Counted from the stretch's first letter, positions 25,918 to 36,071 are shown. The stretch is 64,000 bases of DNA from Paraflavitalea sp. CAU 1676 (GCF_029223285.1 NZ_JARHUJ010000008.1:124001-188000), one strand, 5' to 3'. Notes: a model not told the origin generated them from the sequence alone. Numbers and translations: made by a program.

Positions 25918-26692
25918 ATTCGCCCTTCTTCATGCTCATGTATTCCGTGGGGGTAATGCCAAATTGCTTGAGGAAGTTGCGTCCGAAATTATTCTGCGAA
26001 TTATACCCCACCATATCCGATACTTCATATACTTTATGCTGCCCCGTGGCCAATAGTTCGGCGGCCTTTTTAAGGCGGGTAATATTGATGAGCTCGTTGG
26101 GCGTAAGGTTGGAGATGGCCTTGATCTTCCGGTATAAGGTGGGCCTGCTCATATTCATGAACCTGGCCAGCTTTTCCACATCCAGCTCGGTATCTTCCAG
26201 GTTTTGACGGATAGTTTCGTTGAGCGATTCGAGGAACTGTTCATCGGCCGTAGAGTACGCCATGCTTTTTATGTGAACAAGCGGTGAGTTGGCAAAGTAC
26301 TCACGTATTTTGACGCGGTTGCTCAGCAGGTTCGCGATCTGCACTTGTAAGTGCTCCGGCGAAAAAGGCTTTTCAATGTATGCGTCCGCACCCAGCTTTA
26401 AACCCTCGATCTTCGATTGGAGACTGCTCTTGGCCGTTAACAGGATAACCGGGATATGACTGTAATCGATATTGCCTTTTACAAGGCTGCACAAAGCAAA
26501 GCCATCCATCTCGGGCATCATGACGTCGCTCACGATCAATTGTACCGGCTCCTGGCCAATGATGGTGAGCGCTTCCTTACCATTGAAGGCTTTCAGCACA
26601 TTGTATTGACCACTTAATTCCCCGGCAAGGAACTCGATGATCTCTTCGTTGTCGTCGACCAATAGTATGGTGGGTGTTGTCATAAGCAGCAT
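25916..26692 (-). CDS. Response regulator with AraC-type DNA-binding domain (PUL regulator, split HTCS)
   Basis: 258 aa. The receiver domain (8-125) has phospho-acceptor D56 (VSDVMMPEMDG), LLTAKS and the EKPF lysine. The AraC HTH (about 155-255) has the family signature around ADMV/SDMVGYNSQNNFGRNFLKQFG. It should act on the divergent susC promoter in response to the kinase encoded just upstream. In most Bacteroidetes hybrid two-component systems (HTCS) this part is fused to the kinase; here it is separate and overlaps the kinase stop by one base (TAATG). An internal ATG at 26683 is an alternative start. Confidence 0.88.
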   Translation of the reverse strand: MLLMTTPTILLVDDNEEIIEFLAGELSGQYNVLKAFNGKEALTIIGQEPVQLIVSDVMMPEMDGFALCSLVKGNIDYSHIPVILLTAKSSLQSKIEGLKLGADAYIEKPFSPEHLQVQIANLLSNRVKIREYFANSPLVHIKSMAYSTADEQFLESLNETIRQNLEDTELDVEKLARFMNMSRPTLYRKIKAISNLTPNELINITRLKKAAELLATGQHKVYEVSDMVGYNSQNNFGRNFLKQFGITPTEYMSMKKGE

Positions 26693-29600
26693 TATTCGTT
26701 TACCGATTGGTTAATAAGGTCATTGGATGATTGCGATCCCGAATTGTCGTCGGGCGGTAGTAAAGGTAATTTCAGTACAAAGGTATTTAACCCATTGGTT
26801 GACGGTTGCAGGTAAAGGTCGCCCTTGTGCAGCTGTGCCAGTGAACGGGCCAGTGCCAGTCCAATGCCGGTGCCCTTGGTCTTTTCAGTTCGTTTGAGAC
26901 GGAAGAAGGGTTCGAATATCTTCTCGCTCATATCCCCTGGTATCAGGTCGCCATCGTTGGTTACTTCAATAAAGAAATAATCCTGCCCCGGCTCAAGCGG
27001 CAACAGGCGAACATGTACTTGCTTGCCGGCATATTTGACTGCATTACTAAATAGGTTGCTGAATATTTTGTTCAGCGCATCCGCATCGGCCATATTCAAC
27101 AGGTTGCCTTCCGGCATATCGAGCGAGAAATGAAGGTTACGCTGTTCGGCCAGCGGCTTGAAGTTGGCATAGGTCTCTTCCAGCAAGCCGGTAATATCGA
27201 CTGGTGTAAAGCTTAGGCTGAAGCCGCGTGTTTCTGTTTGCCTGAAGTCGAGCAATTGATTGGTGAGGTCTACCAGTCTGTTGGTGTTGCGGTCCATGAT
27301 CTGCAGACTGTTTTTCAGATCGGGTGTTTCCCCAGCCTTTTTGATCACCTTCTCCAATGGACCTTTTATCAACGTGAGCGGGGTTCTGATCTCATGCGCC
27401 ACATTGGTAAAGAATTCTATCTTGGACTGGTACAATTCTTTTTCCTTCTCATGCTCCATCAGCTCCAGCTTTCTCTTATTCTTTTCTTCCGTGCGGTGAT
27501 GATAATTGCGTACGATATAAAGTATCAGCAGAAAGGCAATCAGCGAATAGGCAACATAGGCCCACTGACTGGCCCACCAGGGGGGGAGTACCCTTATGTT
27601 GATCCTCGTTACCTGACTGCTCCACGCACCACTGCTATTGGCCGCTTTAACGAGAAAATGATAAGTGCCGGCAGACAGGCCCGTGAAATATACTTTGCGG
27701 TTGGAGGTTAGATAGGTCCAGTCCCTGTCGAGCCCCTCCATTTTGTACGCGTACTGCGTCATCTCGGGGGCGGTATAGCTAAGGGCGGCAAAGTCGATGC
27801 TGAAGGTAGAAGCGTCGTGCGTTAAGGTGATCCCTGCTGTTTGAATGATGGATTGACGCAGCAGATCGCCTTTGGGGTCGATGGGGAGTTCTTTATTATT
27901 CACCTGGAACCCGGTAATGTAAACCGGTGGCACATAATTATTGGACGTGAACTCGTCGGGGTTAAAGCTGATCATCCCTTTTACGCTGCCAAAATACATG
28001 CGCCCGCTCTTGTCTTTGAAGCCGGCATTGTAATTGAACTGATCACTGAGCAGCCCATTGGCTTTCGTGTATACTTTCATTTTGCCGCTTACCGGATCAA
28101 AGCAGGTGAGGCCGCGGGAGGTACTTACCCACAATTGCTGTTTTCCATCTTCGAGTATTTTAAAAACAAAATCGCTGGGCAAACCGTCGCGTGTAGTGTA
28201 CTGTTTGATGGTGCGTTTGGCGTGATCGTATTTGCAGAGACCACCCCCTTCTGTAGCAAACCACAACTGCCTGCGACTGTCTTCAAAGACATTGTTGACA
28301 AGATCGCTGGGCAGGCTGTTCTTGCTGGCAGGGTCGTGCAGCAGTCGACCTCTATCGCCGGTAGCAGGGTTATAATACAAAACGCCGCTGCCAATGGTGC
28401 CCAGCCAGATCGTACCCTGGTGATCTTCGAGAATACAATAAATGAAGTGATTACCCGGTGCTTCATCGACTGCCGTGAAGTGGTCGCCGTCTTTTACATA
28501 GCGGAACAGGCCAAGGGGAGTGCCGGCGAGCAGCTCACCCGACCTCGTTTGATAGAGTGTCAATATAAAGTTTCCCCGGAAGCTGCTGGCGCCACCGCCT
28601 CCCGAGTAATGCCGGATCACTTTGCCGGTACGGATGTCCATCACGTCGAGCCCGTGTTCGAAGGTGCCGATCCACAATTCATTGCCGGTGGGGAGTATAC
28701 CGTGGATATTGCTGTAGGAGATGCCGGAAGGGGTGCCATCCGGCAGGTAGTGCGTGATCTTGCCGGTGGTGCGGTTGAGTTTATTCAGGCCCCTGTCTTC
28801 TGTGCCGATCCAAAGCTGACCGTACTGGTCCTCGCAGATCTCGCGTACGGCATTACCGCTGATGGTATTGGGGGTATTGTCCGGATAGTATTTCTGAAAA
28901 GAAGTGTATTGACGGGGATAATAATTTACACCGCCGAAGTAGGTGCCTGCCCAGATACCGCCTTCTTTGTCGCGGCAGAGGGAGTATACGGCATTGTCTG
29001 AAATAGAGTAGGGGTCGTTGAATCGTTTGCGGAGATTGCTGTAGGTGCCGTCTTTTAGGTTATATACATAGATACCCGATTCGGTGGCGATCCAGTATTC
29101 GTCGCCGCCGTAATGGACGAAGTCTCTTCCGTACACATCTGTGCGATCGGCGTTGAAAGTAAGGATGTCTTTATAGGTGCGTCCTGTGATGTCGAAGCTT
29201 TTGATACCCTGGTTGGAGGTGGCGATGAAAATAAATCCTTTACCGGTATCGAACAGGTCTTCGATCCAGCGTGATTGGGTGGGTGCTGATTGATCGAATA
29301 CATCATAGGATGTTTCGGGCCGGTATTCTGCATTGAACGAGTGCAGCTTTCCATCTATGGTAGATGCCCAGAGCTGGTCATTGGCGGTAACCACTACGGA
29401 AGTGATGAGGCTGCTGTCTTTATTAATGAGCTCTGGTACGCTGTCCTTTTGTTCATTGTAGCGGAAGAGCTTTAATCCAACGACAAACCACACGTTCCCT
29501 TTTTTATCGGAAGTGAGGTCGCGCACATCGGAAAAGCGGGTATGTTCGATATAGCTGAAGCTTTCGCTAGGGGCATCATATCGGTACAAGCCTTCGCGGG

Positions 29601-29955
29601 TGCCCACCCAGAGAATACCCCTGGCATCTTCATGCAGGCTGTACACAAAATTATTACCAAGGCTTTTGGGATCGTTTGGATCGGGGCGGAATACTTTAAA
29701 GGTGATGCCATCAAAGCGGTTTACGCCGTCTTTGGTGCCAAACCACATAAAGCCCTTGCTATCCTGCACGCTGCAGAAGACGGTATTGTTCGATAACCCT
29801 TGTTCAACCTGGTAGTGACGGAAGTAATAACCCTGCCCATATGAAGTGGTACAGGCGGCAAGGAGGGCAATCGTTATGCAAATGACAGCGAATTTCAAAG
29901 CAATAAGTTCCGTTTGCACAAATATAACAAAGTATCCTGCGCCTTTTTGCAGCAT
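26692..29955 (-). CDS. Two-component regulator-propeller sensor histidine kinase (PUL sensor)
   Basis: 1087 aa. After a signal segment come about 14 periplasmic regulator-propeller repeats (GLSNNTVFCSVQDSKGFMWFGT, many WIGT/WAGT units, to about 700). A Y_Y_Y domain (about 710-780), a membrane helix (WAYVAYSLIAFLLILYIV) and a cytoplasmic kinase core follow, with H-box NVAHEIRTPLTL, N-box NLFSNAVKY and G-box TGIGLALA. It senses a glycan fragment in the periplasm (family knowledge). It lacks the fused receiver/AraC part of classical HTCS. The start is ATG 29955; a TTG some 17 residues later would give a more standard signal peptide. Confidence 0.88.
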   Translation of the reverse strand: MLQKGAGYFVIFVQTELIALKFAVICITIALLAACTTSYGQGYYFRHYQVEQGLSNNTVFCSVQDSKGFMWFGTKDGVNRFDGITFKVFRPDPNDPKSLGNNFVYSLHEDARGILWVGTREGLYRYDAPSESFSYIEHTRFSDVRDLTSDKKGNVWFVVGLKLFRYNEQKDSVPELINKDSSLITSVVVTANDQLWASTIDGKLHSFNAEYRPETSYDVFDQSAPTQSRWIEDLFDTGKGFIFIATSNQGIKSFDITGRTYKDILTFNADRTDVYGRDFVHYGGDEYWIATESGIYVYNLKDGTYSNLRKRFNDPYSISDNAVYSLCRDKEGGIWAGTYFGGVNYYPRQYTSFQKYYPDNTPNTISGNAVREICEDQYGQLWIGTEDRGLNKLNRTTGKITHYLPDGTPSGISYSNIHGILPTGNELWIGTFEHGLDVMDIRTGKVIRHYSGGGGASSFRGNFILTLYQTRSGELLAGTPLGLFRYVKDGDHFTAVDEAPGNHFIYCILEDHQGTIWLGTIGSGVLYYNPATGDRGRLLHDPASKNSLPSDLVNNVFEDSRRQLWFATEGGGLCKYDHAKRTIKQYTTRDGLPSDFVFKILEDGKQQLWVSTSRGLTCFDPVSGKMKVYTKANGLLSDQFNYNAGFKDKSGRMYFGSVKGMISFNPDEFTSNNYVPPVYITGFQVNNKELPIDPKGDLLRQSIIQTAGITLTHDASTFSIDFAALSYTAPEMTQYAYKMEGLDRDWTYLTSNRKVYFTGLSAGTYHFLVKAANSSGAWSSQVTRINIRVLPPWWASQWAYVAYSLIAFLLILYIVRNYHHRTEEKNKRKLELMEHEKEKELYQSKIEFFTNVAHEIRTPLTLIKGPLEKVIKKAGETPDLKNSLQIMDRNTNRLVDLTNQLLDFRQTETRGFSLSFTPVDITGLLEETYANFKPLAEQRNLHFSLDMPEGNLLNMADADALNKIFSNLFSNAVKYAGKQVHVRLLPLEPGQDYFFIEVTNDGDLIPGDMSEKIFEPFFRLKRTEKTKGTGIGLALARSLAQLHKGDLYLQPSTNGLNTFVLKLPLLPPDDNSGSQSSNDLINQSVNE

Positions 29956-30040
29956 TGGAATATAGATTCAATGCCCCCGCAACTCCTTTACCCTGTGATG
30001 TTTGCATCCTTGCTAATTCGTATTAGTACTGCTATTTAGC

Positions 30041-30060
30041 CAATTGCGTTTGCACAATTG
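30041..30060. promoter_or_regulatory. CAATTG-N8-CAATTG dyad in the kinase/susC divergent region
   Basis: Two CAATTG boxes, each self-complementary, flank CGTTTGCA. The inner eight bases equal the reverse complement of half of the LacI-type site at 30171. It is a candidate regulator-binding site for the 256-base divergent region (29956-30211); which protein binds cannot be told from sequence. Confidence 0.3.
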
Positions 30061-30170
30061 AGACATTTTGGTGAAACAATGAGACGATAAAAGACCGAAA
30101 GAAAAGAGATTAATGCAAATTTTACAATGAATGGTGGACACGGATAATCGTCCAGCGATTGCGCCATTCT

Positions 30171-30186
30171 ATGCAAACGTTTCCAT
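30171..30186. promoter_or_regulatory. LacI-family-type operator just upstream of susC
   Basis: ATGCAAACGTTTCCAT is palindromic at 14 of 16 positions around a central CG, the classic LacI/GalR form. It ends 25 bases before the susC start. A LacI-family gene is encoded inside the same locus at 44502. Confidence 0.5.
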
Positions 30187-30211
30187 TGATTCACTAACAA
30201 TTAACTGCCGT

Positions 30212-33200
30212 ATGAAGTGTACGAACTGGTATTCCCTGCCGGGAATGACATGCTACCGCATTCCCTGGCCGCAGAAAGGAAAGCTTCTTTTCCTTTTTAT
30301 TCTCCTCGCTACAATTTGCAATGTTTCAATGGCCCAGGATGGGGCCAGGATCCCTGTAACGGGTATTGTTAAAGACAGTGCCGGCGCTGTGGTGCCGAAT
30401 GTCACCGTGTCTGAGAAAGGCACGCAAAATTCCGTGGTTACAGGGACCAATGGAGCTTTCTCTATTAGTGTTGCCAGCAACAAGGCGGTGCTGGTATTTA
30501 CCTCTATCGGCTTCGCAGCACGCGAAGTTCGGATAGGATCTCAAACCAATATTATTGTATCGCTCGAAAGCGCCAATAAAGACCTTGGTGAAGTAGTCGT
30601 TATCGGTTATGGCTCCCGGAAAAAGGAATCCCTTACCGGGGCCATTTCTACGGTTACCTCCAAAGACATCGAAAAGGTGCATGGTGGAGCTACCGTGAGC
30701 TCGGGACTGGCCGGTAAGATACCGGGCGTCAGTTTCCGGATGGCCGACGGTCGCCCGGGCGCCAGTGCGAATATCCAGATCCGCAACATGGGCAGCCCCC
30801 TGTTCGTGATCGATGGTATTCAGCAGGATGCCGGACAGTTCAACAACCTTGCACCCAACGACATTGAAAGTATCACAGTGCTGAAAGATGCATCTGCCGC
30901 TATTTACGGTGTGCGTGCTGCCAACGGCGTAGTGGTGGTTACTACCAAACGCGGCCGTACCGGTACCCGCAACACCGTAAGCGTAGATGCTTACACCGGT
31001 TGGCAAACCTGGACGCGTTTCCCCCGCGCCGAGAACAATTCCTACGATTGGATGCTCGGTAAGGCGGAAGCTGAAATGAACCAGTATGGAAATACAGCCA
31101 TTACCCAGGCGCAGCTTGACAAATACAAGGCCGGCACTGAGTATGGTTACAAAAGCTTCGACTGGTACGATTACATCGTGCAAAAGAATGCGCCGATGAG
31201 TTCGATCAATGCCAGCGCTACCGGTGGTTCAGATCGCATCAACTATTACTTCTCGGTAACCCGCTTCGACCAAACTTCTGTATTGGGACGCGAATTCACC
31301 TTTGGCAGAACCAATATCCAAAGTAATGTGGAAGCCAAGATCGCCGACGGTCTTAAAGTAGGTGTACAGATCAACGGCCGCATCGAGACCCGCGATCAGC
31401 CGGGTGTGCCTGGTCCGGATGACTACTGGGCTCCCCGTTTCGCCCTGTTGCGCAACACCCCCATGGATCGTCCTTTTGCTAACGACAACCCGCTTTATCT
31501 CCAGGATATCCGCCACAATGAAACCAACTGGGGTCTCTTGACCAAAACGAAGTCGGGCTATTGGCGCGAAGATTGGCGCGTATTGCAGACCAACTTCAAT
31601 GCCGAGTACCAGATACCGTTTGTTAAAGGGTTGGCTGCCCGCGCGCAGTTCTCGTATTACCTGGCCGATCGCGTCATGAACGGTCACGAGTATACATATG
31701 ATGCATATAGTTATGATCCGGGGACAGATATTTATAAAGTCACCGCTTCTGTTACCAACCCCTGGCGTGAGCGCGGCAACCGAAAGGTTATGCGCAATAT
31801 CTGGCAGTGGCAGCTCAACTATAACCGCACATTTGGAGAGCATACCATTGGTGCAACGGCTGTAGCCGAAAAGCAGGATTTCCGCAACCTGGAACAATAT
31901 GTACACTCAGTACCCAAGGTAAATGCCTTGCCGCTGATCTACTTTACTACTATGGACAGGTACGATGACCGCGACGACCGTGAGGCACGGATCGGTTATA
32001 TCGGCCGTGTAAACTATAGCTATGCCAACAAATACATCTTCGAAGCTTCCGTACGCCGCGATGCGTCCTGGAAGTTTGCGCCAGATCGCCGCGTGGGTTA
32101 TTTCCCCTACGTATCGGGTGCCTGGAGACTTTCTGAAGAAGGGTTTTTCGGCAAACTGGTTGGACGTAATTCAGTATTGTCCGACCTTAAATTCCGTGCA
32201 TCATGGGGTATCACGGGTGATGACGACATCGCCAATCTTGGACCTTTTGCCTACCTGACCGGGTATGAGTACAATAAAGGTATAGTAGTATTCGGTGGAT
32301 CACCGCTTATCTATTCTACCAATAAAGGTGAGCCTGTGAAGGAAATTTCCTGGTATAGGAGCAAGATCACCGATATCGGTGCAGATTTCTCGCTCTTCAA
32401 TAACCGGCTTCGTGGTACAGTGGATTATTTTTATCGCCTCCGTTCTGGTTTGCGTGGGCCGAAGTATGATATCCTGTTGCCGGAAGAACTGGGATATGGT
32501 TTGCCTGATGAGAACGTACGTGACGAAGCTCAGTTTGGGGTAGAAGGTTCACTGGCTTACAGTGGAAAGATCGGTCAGGTTAACTATACAGTAAGTGGCA
32601 ATGGAATGATTGCTCGTGGTAAATATGTAAAGACCTACAAACCACGCTGGAACAATTCCTGGGATCACTACCGCAACTCGGGCGACCAAAGTATCGACCG
32701 CTACCGCGACATCCAATGGGGCCTGATAGCTATCGGACAATTCCAAACCCAGGAGGAGATCAACAATTATCCTGTTGATATCGATGGAAAGGGCAACAGG
32801 GATTTGTTGCCCGGCGATATTATTTATGAGGATATCAACAAAGATGGTCGTATCGACGGATTTGACCAACGCCCCATTGGCTATACAACTGGCGGACAAC
32901 CCAACGTAACCTTTGGATTTAGCATTGGATTGCAATACAAAGGATTTGACTTCACTGCCGATTTCTCAGGTGGTGGCATGTATGCCTGGAACCAGAACTG
33001 GGAGCAAAGATGGCCCTTCCAGAACGAAGGCGCATTGAACAAGCAGCTTACCGATCGCTGGCGTCACGAGAATCCATTTGACCTTAGCAGTAAATGGATT
33101 CCCGGTAAATACCCCGCCTATCGTTTCAACAATGGTGGTCACAGCAGTTATCGGAACTCCACGTTCTGGATGCACAACGTTACCTACCTCCGCGCAAGGA

Positions 33201-33403
33201 CTATTGAGTTGGGATATTCTATCCCCAAATCGATCCTGGCCAAGGCGAAGTTCCAGCGTGCCAGGTTTTATGTTAACGTGTATAACCTGTTCTCTCTCGA
33301 TAACCTGAATAAATACGGTATTGATCCTGAAGTAATCGACGATAATGGCCTGCAATATCCGCAGAGCCGCTTCGTGAACGTGGGTGTCAATCTTTCCTTA
33401 TAA
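30212..33403 (+). CDS. SusC/RagA-family TonB-dependent outer-membrane transporter
   Basis: 1063 aa from ATG 30212; an upstream in-frame start at 30131 would run through the operator region. A long basic lead and signal peptide end at SMAQ (about 46). A CarboxypepD_reg-like domain (GIVKDSAGAVVPNVTVSEKG), a plug domain with the SusC signature (FVIDGIQQDAG ... TVLKDASAAIYG) and a beta-barrel ending in VGVNLSL follow. With the SusD partner it imports oligosaccharides across the outer membrane with TonB energy. It is the first gene of the rightward PUL, 17 bases before susD. Confidence 0.93.
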   Translation: MKCTNWYSLPGMTCYRIPWPQKGKLLFLFILLATICNVSMAQDGARIPVTGIVKDSAGAVVPNVTVSEKGTQNSVVTGTNGAFSISVASNKAVLVFTSIGFAAREVRIGSQTNIIVSLESANKDLGEVVVIGYGSRKKESLTGAISTVTSKDIEKVHGGATVSSGLAGKIPGVSFRMADGRPGASANIQIRNMGSPLFVIDGIQQDAGQFNNLAPNDIESITVLKDASAAIYGVRAANGVVVVTTKRGRTGTRNTVSVDAYTGWQTWTRFPRAENNSYDWMLGKAEAEMNQYGNTAITQAQLDKYKAGTEYGYKSFDWYDYIVQKNAPMSSINASATGGSDRINYYFSVTRFDQTSVLGREFTFGRTNIQSNVEAKIADGLKVGVQINGRIETRDQPGVPGPDDYWAPRFALLRNTPMDRPFANDNPLYLQDIRHNETNWGLLTKTKSGYWREDWRVLQTNFNAEYQIPFVKGLAARAQFSYYLADRVMNGHEYTYDAYSYDPGTDIYKVTASVTNPWRERGNRKVMRNIWQWQLNYNRTFGEHTIGATAVAEKQDFRNLEQYVHSVPKVNALPLIYFTTMDRYDDRDDREARIGYIGRVNYSYANKYIFEASVRRDASWKFAPDRRVGYFPYVSGAWRLSEEGFFGKLVGRNSVLSDLKFRASWGITGDDDIANLGPFAYLTGYEYNKGIVVFGGSPLIYSTNKGEPVKEISWYRSKITDIGADFSLFNNRLRGTVDYFYRLRSGLRGPKYDILLPEELGYGLPDENVRDEAQFGVEGSLAYSGKIGQVNYTVSGNGMIARGKYVKTYKPRWNNSWDHYRNSGDQSIDRYRDIQWGLIAIGQFQTQEEINNYPVDIDGKGNRDLLPGDIIYEDINKDGRIDGFDQRPIGYTTGGQPNVTFGFSIGLQYKGFDFTADFSGGGMYAWNQNWEQRWPFQNEGALNKQLTDRWRHENPFDLSSKWIPGKYPAYRFNNGGHSSYRNSTFWMHNVTYLRARTIELGYSIPKSILAKAKFQRARFYVNVYNLFSLDNLNKYGIDPEVIDDNGLQYPQSRFVNVGVNLSL

Positions 33404-33420
33404 CCTTTCAATTCCGTGTA

Positions 33421-35307
33421 ATGAAAAAGTTAATAACAATAACATCTATAGCAATAGCCACCTCGCTCACCGGCTGTTTGAAGGACGATTCCTTCCTGCA
33501 GAAGTCTCCGACCGATGTGTTCAGCGAAGAGCAAATGTGGAGCGATCCCACCGTAACCATCACCTGGTTGGGTAATGCGTACAGCCGGTACTACGATATC
33601 GAGACTGTTGAAGACTGGCAAACGATGGTTAATTTTAATGATGCTTTCCCCTCAGACAATGGCGTTTACTGGCGGGTACAAAATTCAGAATGGGGATATG
33701 GGGAATGGGGTAGCTGGGATTATGGCTACATCCGCGACCTCAACCTGTTCATCAAAAAATGTACAGCCGCAGAAAAGTTAAAGGAAAGCGACAGAAATCG
33801 ATTTGTTGCAGAGGCCCGTTTTCTCCGTGCATCCTATTATTTCGAATTGGTAAAACGTATGGGTGGTGTGCCGCTCCTGCTGGAGCCCGAGCAGTATGAT
33901 TTCGGTGGAGATCCCACTTACCTGCAACATCCGCGTGCGAAGGAATCGGCCATCTATGATTTTGTGATCAGCGAAGCAGAAGCTATCAAAGATATATTGC
34001 CCACCAGTACGGCCGAAAAAGGCCGTGCTACCAAGGGCGCTGCTTTAGCCATGCAAGCGAGAGCAGCCCTGTATGCCGGTTCGATTGCAAAATACGGGGT
34101 GAATACGCCTTCCGTTACCCTGCCTGGCGGTGAGGTTGGAATTCCTGCTGAAAAAGCCAGTGCTTACTACCAGAAAGCGTTGCAGGTTGCTAAAGATATC
34201 ATCGAAGGCAAGGCTGGCGAGTACACGCTTTATAAAGAGAAGCAAGGTGATCTGGTTGAGAACTTTGCTGCACTTTTTACTTCCAAGTCCAATAACAAGG
34301 AAGCGATCTTTGTAGAGGATTATAAATTACAAAGCGGTAAGGTACATCCCTACACCATACAAAACCAGCCACGTTATACGGCCGAGGAGCAGGAAGGTGG
34401 TCGTATTAACCCATCGCTCAACCTGGCATTGCAGTTCGAAAAACTGGATAATACCTTCGCGCCCTTTGTAACAAAAAATGGAAGTGACTATGCCTACTAT
34501 AATACGCCTTCCGAGATCTTTGCAGGCCGCGATGCGCGTTTGGGCGGTACTATACTGTTGCCCGGCACCTTGTTCAAAGGGAAACCTGTCGATATCTGGG
34601 CCGGTTTGCAGTTGCCGGATGGTTCTGTAGTTACTTCGAGTAATCCCGGAGGCACGCAAAAAATAAATAATGTCGACTACCAGGCAGTAGGTTTCGATGG
34701 TCCCATCAATGGTTATGCCTTCAGTGCACAAACAGGTTTCTATGTGCGGAAGTACCTTGATCCTACTACCGGATCTGGACAGCGGGGTGTACAAAGCGAT
34801 GTTTGGTTTATCCGTTACCGCCTGGGTGAGATCTACCTGATCGCTGCAGAGGCTGCCTTTGAACTGACAGAAAAAGCGACCGCAGCAACCTATCTGAATA
34901 CGCTGCGGGCAAGGGCAGGGCTTACTACTCCTCTTACCGCTGCCGACGTTACTTTCGACAGGATCGTGCACGAAAGAAGGGTAGAGCTGGCCTTCGAAGG
35001 TCATACCCTGTTTGATATGAAACGCTGGAGACTGGCACATATCGTTTGGGATGGTAATCCTATTACAGCCGCTGAGCTCAATACGAATCTCGGAGTTGCC
35101 TCCAAGCGAAACACGCAGCCCTGGGGATTGTGGCCTTATAAGATCCATGATCCGGGCAATCCCAACCACGGCAAATGGATCTTCAAAGAAGTGTTGCCCA
35201 ACCGTGTAAATGCCTCCGACAGGTTCCGTTTTGGCAACTATTATTCCTTTATTGGCGACAACGTGATCAGCCGTAATCCACAGATCATCAGGAACCCCAA
35301 TCAGTAA
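33421..35307 (+). CDS. SusD/RagB-family glycan-binding lipoprotein
   Basis: 628 aa. The lipoprotein signal ends in LTGC (C19). The N-terminal KSPTDVFSEEQMW segment, the helical TPR-like region (AEARFLRASYYFELVKRMGGVPL) and the C-terminal RIVHERRVELAFEGHTLFDMKRW are standard for the family. It caps the SusC barrel and binds the glycan at the surface. At more than 600 residues it is on the long side, like SusD proteins for large branched glycans. It is 17 bases after susC. Confidence 0.93.
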   Translation: MKKLITITSIAIATSLTGCLKDDSFLQKSPTDVFSEEQMWSDPTVTITWLGNAYSRYYDIETVEDWQTMVNFNDAFPSDNGVYWRVQNSEWGYGEWGSWDYGYIRDLNLFIKKCTAAEKLKESDRNRFVAEARFLRASYYFELVKRMGGVPLLLEPEQYDFGGDPTYLQHPRAKESAIYDFVISEAEAIKDILPTSTAEKGRATKGAALAMQARAALYAGSIAKYGVNTPSVTLPGGEVGIPAEKASAYYQKALQVAKDIIEGKAGEYTLYKEKQGDLVENFAALFTSKSNNKEAIFVEDYKLQSGKVHPYTIQNQPRYTAEEQEGGRINPSLNLALQFEKLDNTFAPFVTKNGSDYAYYNTPSEIFAGRDARLGGTILLPGTLFKGKPVDIWAGLQLPDGSVVTSSNPGGTQKINNVDYQAVGFDGPINGYAFSAQTGFYVRKYLDPTTGSGQRGVQSDVWFIRYRLGEIYLIAAEAAFELTEKATAATYLNTLRARAGLTTPLTAADVTFDRIVHERRVELAFEGHTLFDMKRWRLAHIVWDGNPITAAELNTNLGVASKRNTQPWGLWPYKIHDPGNPNHGKWIFKEVLPNRVNASDRFRFGNYYSFIGDNVISRNPQIIRNPNQ

Positions 35308-35325
35308 TCAGCAAAAAGTAACGAC

Positions 35326-36033
35326 ATGAAACGCTCAATCAATTTCATATTTATACTCACCTTGCTGGTGGTGTTTGCTTCCTGCAAGAAAGATAACCGC
35401 GATGCGCCCGATTCAACCTTCAAAGGTCGTATCACCTACCAGGGGCAACCCATCATGGTAGACCAGGGGCAGGTTCGTTTTCAACTCTGGGAACCAGGCT
35501 GGGGTACCCTTGCACCTATTGACGTTGCCGTCAGCCAGGAAGGTACCTTTTCGGCAATCCTGTTTAATGGCAATTACAAGTTGGTATTGCCAAAGAATGA
35601 TGGGCCTTATCTGGCAAAAGTAGATGGCGGCGCTGCAAAAGACACCATCATGGTCAACATCAGTGGCAATAAGGAAATGGACATCGAGGTATTGCCCTAC
35701 TACATGGTGCGCAGCGCACAGTTTGCCCAGGCAAGTGGCCGCGTCAACGCAACAGCCAAAATTGAAAAGATCATCACCGATGCCAACGCGAAGAACATCG
35801 AAAAGGTTTCCCTGTTCATTAACAGAACTCCTTTTGTTGGCGCCAATGGCAACCTGCAGATTCAACGCAAGGATTCAGCCGTTGTAGCCGGTACCGATCT
35901 CAATAACCTGCAGCTGAGTGTACCTATTCCCACGATCACGCCAGCACAGAATTTTGTGTATGCAAGAGTTGGTGTGAAGATCCTCAACGTGGATGACTGG
36001 GTTTATTCACCTATACAGAAAATAACATACTAG
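35326..36033 (+). CDS. DUF3823 lipoprotein (surface glycan-binding candidate)
   Basis: 235 aa with a lipoprotein signal (VFASC, C20). The sequence (FKGRITYQGQPIMVDQGQVR, then FQLWEPGWG) fits the DUF3823 family: an N-terminal transthyretin-like sandwich and a C-terminal second sandwich. Such genes often follow susD and are thought to be accessory glycan-binding proteins; binding is not proven. It lies 18 bases after susD. A stable hairpin follows before the first enzyme gene, so expression may step down there. Confidence 0.82.
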   Translation: MKRSINFIFILTLLVVFASCKKDNRDAPDSTFKGRITYQGQPIMVDQGQVRFQLWEPGWGTLAPIDVAVSQEGTFSAILFNGNYKLVLPKNDGPYLAKVDGGAAKDTIMVNISGNKEMDIEVLPYYMVRSAQFAQASGRVNATAKIEKIITDANAKNIEKVSLFINRTPFVGANGNLQIQRKDSAVVAGTDLNNLQLSVPIPTITPAQNFVYARVGVKILNVDDWVYSPIQKITY

Positions 36034-36040
36034 TCAAACT

Positions 36041-36071
36041 CCGGCAGCCAGCGCATTTCGTTGGCTGCCGG
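36041..36071 (+). terminator. Intercistronic hairpin after the DUF3823 gene
   Basis: CCGGCAGCCA (36041-36050) pairs fully with TGGCTGCCGG (36062-36071). Only a weak T-run follows, so it may be a partial terminator or an RNA-stability element separating susCD from the enzyme genes. Confidence 0.55.

Noticed and set aside
27841-29001. 386-aa + strand ORF
   Set aside because: It is antisense to the propeller part of the sensor kinase; the kinase frame has clear domains and this one has none.
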